A stretch of 64,000 bases of DNA, from NCBI GenBank assembly GCA_963718605.1, contig OY970363.1, positions 3,162,001 to 3,226,000 of the forward strand. The letters are read 5' to 3'. This stretch comes from JACCXE01 sp963718605 (lineage in GTDB: Bacteria > Actinomycetota > Acidimicrobiia > Acidimicrobiales > JACCXE01). Positions 60,177-64,000 of the stretch are shown piece by piece (positions within the stretch are counted from its first letter, which is position 1; each line of letters opens with the position of its first letter). The notes beneath the pieces were generated by a model. It had not been told where the DNA came from. It did not search any database and saw nothing but the letters and a program-made list of their open reading frames with translations. Both the position numbers and the translations under genes were made by a program.

Positions 60177-61291
60177 GCGCGGGCCGCGCGCCCATAACGG
60201 TCGAGGCGCGGGACGGCGCGGCGCGGGCGGGCGTTGTCACGACCGCACGCGGGACGTTCCAAACCCCGGCGTTCATGCCCGTCGGCACGCGCGGCTCCGT
60301 GAAGGCCGTGGACGCGGCGGATCTCGAGTCGGTCGGCGCGCAGGTCGTGTTGGGCAACACGTACCACCTGATGTTGCGGCCCGGCGCAGAGGTCGTGGCC
60401 GCGCTCGGGGGCCTGGGCGCGTTCAGCGGATGGAACGGTCATACCCTCACCGATTCGGGTGGATTTCAGGTCTTCTCGCTGAACCCCAAGGTCGACGACG
60501 AGGGCGTGACGTTCCGCTCGACGTATGACGGATCCACGCACCGCCTCACCCCCGAAAGCGCCGTCGCGGTACAGGCCGCGATCGGGGCGGACATCCAAAT
60601 GGTGCTCGACGTCTGCTCCTCACTGCCGTCGACGCCCGAGATCATCCGCACCGCGCTCGACCGCACCGCGCTGTGGGCCGCCCGGGCGCGCCACGAGCCT
60701 CGCCCCGAGGGCCAGGCCCTCTTCGGAATCGTCCAGGGCGGTGTAGACCCCGAGATGCGGGTCGAGGCCGCGCAACGAACGGCGGCGCTGGACTTCGACG
60801 GCTACGGCATCGGCGGCCTATCCGTGGGCGAGCCCCGTCCCGAGATGCTCACCGCTCTCGACGCGACGATGCCGCACTTGCCCGAGGATCGGCCGCGGTA
60901 CCTGATGGGGGTAGGCGACCCGATCGGCATTGTCGAAGCGATCGCCCGTGGCGTCGACATGTTCGACTGCGTATTGCCGACCCGGTTGGCGCGCCACGGC
61001 ACCGCGCTCACGTCGGCTGGGCGATATCAGGTGAAAAACGCCAGTCACGTTGTATCCGAATTGCCAATCGACGAGGCGTGCGAGTGCTCGACGTGTCGCC
61101 GCTACACGCGCGGCTATCTCCGTCACCTGCTGCAGGTCGGGGAGCCGTCCGCGGCGCGCCTGTTGACAATCCACAACCTGGCTTGGCTGCTCGGCCTGAT
61201 GGCGCGGACCCGTGCTGCCATCCGCTCACAGACATTTGCGACGCTGCGCGCCGAAGTCGTTGACATCTGGGAACCGAGCGCGACCAACTAA
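60173..61291 (+). CDS. tgt: tRNA-guanine transglycosylase
   Basis: The protein has 372 residues. It exchanges G34 for preQ1 in tRNAs with GUN anticodons. It has the substrate aspartates (LTDSGGFQVFSL; FDCVLPTRLARHG), the GLSVGEP loop and the zinc site CECSTCRRYTRGYLRHL with a later LTIHN His. It starts with GTG within the queA stop. yajC follows after 13 nt, so queA-tgt-yajC-secDF is probably one transcript or two closely linked ones. Confidence 0.96.
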   Translation: MSAGRAPITVEARDGAARAGVVTTARGTFQTPAFMPVGTRGSVKAVDAADLESVGAQVVLGNTYHLMLRPGAEVVAALGGLGAFSGWNGHTLTDSGGFQVFSLNPKVDDEGVTFRSTYDGSTHRLTPESAVAVQAAIGADIQMVLDVCSSLPSTPEIIRTALDRTALWAARARHEPRPEGQALFGIVQGGVDPEMRVEAAQRTAALDFDGYGIGGLSVGEPRPEMLTALDATMPHLPEDRPRYLMGVGDPIGIVEAIARGVDMFDCVLPTRLARHGTALTSAGRYQVKNASHVVSELPIDEACECSTCRRYTRGYLRHLLQVGEPSAARLLTIHNLAWLLGLMARTRAAIRSQTFATLRAEVVDIWEPSATN

Positions 61292-61294
61292 GTT
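61289..61294 (+). promoter_or_regulatory. Candidate -10 box (TAAGTT) of yajC-secDF, overlapping the tgt stop
   Basis: TAAGTT includes the tgt stop codon TAA and ends 10 nt before the yajC ATG. Confidence 0.3.
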
Positions 61295-61304
61295 CGTCCG
61301 CCGC

Positions 61305-61589
61305 ATGGGCGCACTCATATTCACCGCCATCATGTTGGGCGGCATCTACTTCTTTCTCATACGGCCGCAACAGGCGCGGGTGCGCAAGCACCAAGCCCTG
61401 GTGGCCTCGGTGCAGGTCGGTGACGAGGTGGTCACGGCCGGCGGCATCGTCGGCAACGTGACCGGCGTCAACGAGCGCGACGTGCTGGTCGAGGTCTCTC
61501 CGGGGGTTGTGTTGAAGATTGTGAAGGGCGCCATCGCCCAGAAGGCGCCCGACGCCATCGAACCCGACTCGATTGACGCCGCCGAATGA
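61305..61589 (+). CDS. yajC: Preprotein translocase subunit YajC
   Basis: The protein has 94 residues. One N-terminal membrane helix carries the family pattern AIMLGGIYFFLIRPQQARVR, then HQALVASVQVGDEVVTAGGI and the DVLVEVSPGVVLKIVKGAI strand. YajC is an auxiliary membrane partner of SecDF. The ATG at 61305 gives the family start; a longer frame overlaps tgt. The stop overlaps the secD start (ATGA). Confidence 0.92.
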   Translation: MGALIFTAIMLGGIYFFLIRPQQARVRKHQALVASVQVGDEVVTAGGIVGNVTGVNERDVLVEVSPGVVLKIVKGAIAQKAPDAIEPDSIDAAE

Positions 61590-63055
61590 AACGTCGTCGC
61601 AACGGGCTGTCCGTTCTCATCATTGTCGTGGTCGCGCTGGGCTCGCTCGCGTACACCCTGATCAACGACAACAAGCCGACATTGGGTCTCGATCTTCAGG
61701 GCGGCATCTCACTGGTGCTCAAGCCGGCGAAGAAGGTCGACAATGGCGTGCTCGCGCAGTCGATCGCGATCATCCGGAACCGCGTCGACGCGCTCGGCGT
61801 GGGCGAGCCCGAGATCAGCCGTCAGGGCCAAAACATCATCGTCGAACTCGCCGGCGTGAAGGATCAAGAGAAGGCCCGCGAGATCATCGGTCAGACCGCG
61901 GAGCTGCGGTTCCGCCCGGTGCTGCAGGCCGGTATCGCGCCCGAGGACTACATCCCACCGAAGACAACCACCACCACGGCGAAGGGCGCGACCACCACGT
62001 CTGCGGACCCGGCGGCACCCACCACCACGACCTCCACCACGACGAAGCCGGCGGTGATCCCGACCACCCCGCCCGAGAAGGACATCGCGACCAGCGAGGT
62101 CTTGTTGCCCCAGAAGGACGACAAGGGCAAGGTGCTCCAGCGCTTCGCACTCGGGCCGGCGCTGCTGACCGGCGAAGTGGTGCGCACCGCCTCCGCGCAG
62201 TTCAACCAGAGCGACGGAACCTGGTTCGTGCAGCTTCGGCTTACCGGCAAGGGCAGCCCGCAGTTCGACGCCATGGCGGCCGCGAACCAGGGCAAGCAGA
62301 TCGCCATCGTGCTCGACGGCATCGTGCAATCCGCGCCGACCATTAACGCCTCGTCCTTCCAGGGCAAGCCCACCATCACGGGGCAGTTCACCCAGGGTGA
62401 AGCGAAGAACCTTGCGCTCGTCCTGCGGTTCGGTGCGCTACCGATTCAGCTAAAGGAACAGAACGTCTCGAAGATCTCTGCGACCCTGGGCAAGGACTCG
62501 CTGAACGCCGGCATGATCGCCGGCGCCGTGGGCCTCGCCCTCGTGCTGCTCTACATGATCTTCTATTACCGCGCGCTCGGGATCGTGGTGGTCTTCGGAC
62601 TCATCGTGTCGGCGTCGCTGCTGTGGTCGATCATCGGCTACCTCGGTGTGCACAACAACCTGGCGCTCTCGCTCGCCGGTGCCACGGGCATCATCGTGTC
62701 GATCGGCGTCACGGTCGACTCCTACGTCGTGTTCTTCGAGCGATTAAAGGACGAGATCAAGTCGGGCAAGACCATTCGCAGTTCGGTTGATCGCGGCTTC
62801 TCGAAGGCGTACAAGACGATCGTCGCCGCCGACGTCTCGAGCCTCATCGGCGCCGGGCTGCTCTACTTCCTCACCGTCGGGCCCGTGCGCGGCTTCGCCT
62901 TCTTCCTCGGCCTGTCCACGCTGCTTGACCTTTTCGTGGCGTACTTCTTCACGCGGCCGGTGGTCGCGCTGCTCGCAAGGAACAGGACATTCACCGACGC
63001 TCGCGGACTGGGCGTAGCGCGCGGTCTGGCCGTGAACAGCGGAGGCGCGTCGTGA
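61586..63055 (+). CDS. secD: Protein translocase subunit SecD, with Thr-rich insertion
   Basis: The protein has 489 residues. The N-terminal helix and LGLDLQGGISLVL (D1) are standard; the C-terminal half has the five RND-type membrane helices with LSLAGATGIIVSIGVTVDSYV and VDRGFSKAYKTIVAADVSSL. It uses the proton gradient to pull exported proteins through. Residues about 124-164, in the outer P1 domain, are a Thr/Pro/Ala-rich low-complexity stretch with no folded character, like the stalks of secreted proteins in this window. secF overlaps by GTGA. Confidence 0.95.
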   Translation: MKRRRNGLSVLIIVVVALGSLAYTLINDNKPTLGLDLQGGISLVLKPAKKVDNGVLAQSIAIIRNRVDALGVGEPEISRQGQNIIVELAGVKDQEKAREIIGQTAELRFRPVLQAGIAPEDYIPPKTTTTTAKGATTTSADPAAPTTTTSTTTKPAVIPTTPPEKDIATSEVLLPQKDDKGKVLQRFALGPALLTGEVVRTASAQFNQSDGTWFVQLRLTGKGSPQFDAMAAANQGKQIAIVLDGIVQSAPTINASSFQGKPTITGQFTQGEAKNLALVLRFGALPIQLKEQNVSKISATLGKDSLNAGMIAGAVGLALVLLYMIFYYRALGIVVVFGLIVSASLLWSIIGYLGVHNNLALSLAGATGIIVSIGVTVDSYVVFFERLKDEIKSGKTIRSSVDRGFSKAYKTIVAADVSSLIGAGLLYFLTVGPVRGFAFFLGLSTLLDLFVAYFFTRPVVALLARNRTFTDARGLGVARGLAVNSGGAS

Positions 63056-64000
63056 GCGACACGAACCCCACCACCGAGCGCCGCAGCATTTGGACCCGGC
63101 TCTACCACGGCGAAACCACCATCGACTTCATGAAGGCGCGCCGGCGCTGGTTCTCCATTTCGGCGGTCATCATCGCGGCCGGACTGATCTCGCTCGTGTT
63201 CAACGGTTTGAACCTGGGCATCGAGTTCCGCGGCGGCACCTCGTGGGAGATTCCCGCCAAGGGCTTCAGCGTTACCGAGGCGCGCAACGCGTTGCCGTCA
63301 TCCATGCGCGACGCGAAAGTCCAGCAACTCGGGAGCAGCACGATTCGAGTGCAGGCCGACCCCCGCGGCAGCGCGGAAGCCAAGAAGGTCGCCGTCGACG
63401 ACGTCACGGGTCGGCTGGCAAAAGCTGCGGGAATCACCCAGAGCAAGATCAGCGTCAACGACGTCGGCCCGTCGTGGGGTAATGAGATCACGGCCAAGGC
63501 GCGCCGCGCCCTAGTCATCTTCCTCATCGCGATCACGCTCTACATCACGCTTCGCTTCGAACTGAAGATGGCGATCGCCACGCTGGTCGCGCTGGTGCAT
63601 GACATCGCGATCACGATCGGCGTGTACTCGCTGTTCAAACTCGAGGTCACCCCGCCAACCGTCGTGGCCGTTCTGACCATCCTCGGCTACTCGATCTACG
63701 ACGGCATCGTGGTGTTCGACAAGGTCGAGGAGAACACGAAGTCGATGGCCGCCAGTGGTCGCATGAGCTACACCGAGATGGTCAACACTTCGCTCAATCA
63801 GGTGCTGATGCGGACGCTCAACACGTCGCTCACCGCGTTGTTGCCGATCTTGTCGTTGCTCGTAATCGGCGCGTTCATTCTCGGTGCGAGCACGCTGCAA
63901 GAGTTCGCGATAGCGCTTCTGGTCGGCCTCGCCGCCGGCGCGTACTCATCGATTTTCATCGCCTCGCCACTCCTCGCAATCCTCAAAGAGCGCGAGCCGC
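63052..64000 (+). CDS. secF: Protein translocase subunit SecF (3' end beyond the window)
   Basis: About 316 residues are visible. An N-terminal helix is followed by LNLGIEFRGGTSWEIP and the SecF membrane core (ALVHDIAITIGVYSLFKLEV, VVAVLTILGYSIYDGIVVFD, NTSLNQVLMRTLNTSLTALL). It forms the SecDF complex with SecD. It starts with GTG inside the secD stop. The frame is open to the last base, so only the short C-terminal tail is missing. Confidence 0.95.
   Translation, partial: MSDTNPTTERRSIWTRLYHGETTIDFMKARRRWFSISAVIIAAGLISLVFNGLNLGIEFRGGTSWEIPAKGFSVTEARNALPSSMRDAKVQQLGSSTIRVQADPRGSAEAKKVAVDDVTGRLAKAAGITQSKISVNDVGPSWGNEITAKARRALVIFLIAITLYITLRFELKMAIATLVALVHDIAITIGVYSLFKLEVTPPTVVAVLTILGYSIYDGIVVFDKVEENTKSMAASGRMSYTEMVNTSLNQVLMRTLNTSLTALLPILSLLVIGAFILGASTLQEFAIALLVGLAAGAYSSIFIASPLLAILKEREP

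Overview
The window is GC-rich bacterial DNA that reads as the chromosome of an actinobacterium outside the mycobacteria, most likely of the Acidimicrobiia type. The gene content supports this: mshC (mycothiol), an F420-NADP reductase, the phosphatidylinositol mannoside genes pgsA-patA-pimA, hydrolase-linked class III cyclases, many Thr-rich lipoproteins, and a gene order from thrS to secF that follows the Mycobacterium tuberculosis Rv2614c-Rv2586c order as I recall it. I saw no phage, transposase or CRISPR array. The taxonomic call is inference from gene content.

Layout. 0-5 kb: a partial LysR regulator, a candidate structured RNA with a strong terminator, a HAD-acyltransferase fusion, and aconitase divergent from a GntR/UTRA regulator with a shared operator region. 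5-19.8 kb: mostly envelope and signalling genes: a four-repeat neocarzinostatin-like/LysM secreted protein, a Thr-rich membrane protein pair, GNAT, MscS, VOC, a GT4 glycosyltransferase, a TMEM175-like channel (frameshifted), an M23-like lipoprotein, a hybrid histidine kinase, a UbiB kinase, RidA, a GH5 hydrolase and an alpha/beta-hydrolase-cyclase. 19.8-23.2 kb: tRNA-Val(CAC) and a cyclase-ATPase-TPR regulator with one frameshift. 23.2-30.5 kb: aldehyde dehydrogenase, M23 peptidase, then a tightly packed run of phosphotransferase, DUF6285 protein, flavin reductase, F420 reductase, mshC and a secreted metallopeptidase. 30.5-38.7 kb: thrS, HIT hydrolase and a membrane protein, then (past an EF-G-like gene on the other strand) pgsA-patA-pimA. 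38.7-52.8 kb: an accessory block with a 1332-residue secreted repeat protein, a LuxR/ATPase regulator with its HTH at the N-terminus, a methyltransferase, an AMIN-like lipoprotein, an LPRTG surface protein, LemA-HtpX and two DUF3048 lipoproteins. 52.9-64 kb: pdxS-pdxT-yebC-peroxiredoxin, ruvCAB, a membrane-anchored sigma factor coupled to a small secreted peptide, queA-tgt, and yajC-secD-secF running off the end.

Two expression habits stand out. Many operon-first genes have a TANNNT box 5-11 nt before the start codon and no Shine-Dalgarno, the signature of leaderless mRNAs. Within operons, genes are mostly joined by ATGA/GTGA/TAATG overlaps. Genes with longer leaders (aldehyde dehydrogenase, histidine kinase, EF-G-like, RidA, LPRTG protein, LysM protein) have clear GGAG-type ribosome sites.

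The most interesting items are the giant secreted repeat protein and its divergent regulator, the membrane-anchored sigma factor with its coupled peptide, the possible small RNA divergent from the LysR gene, and the window-wide leaderless pattern. Two genes each carry one apparent extra base, which may be sequence errors.
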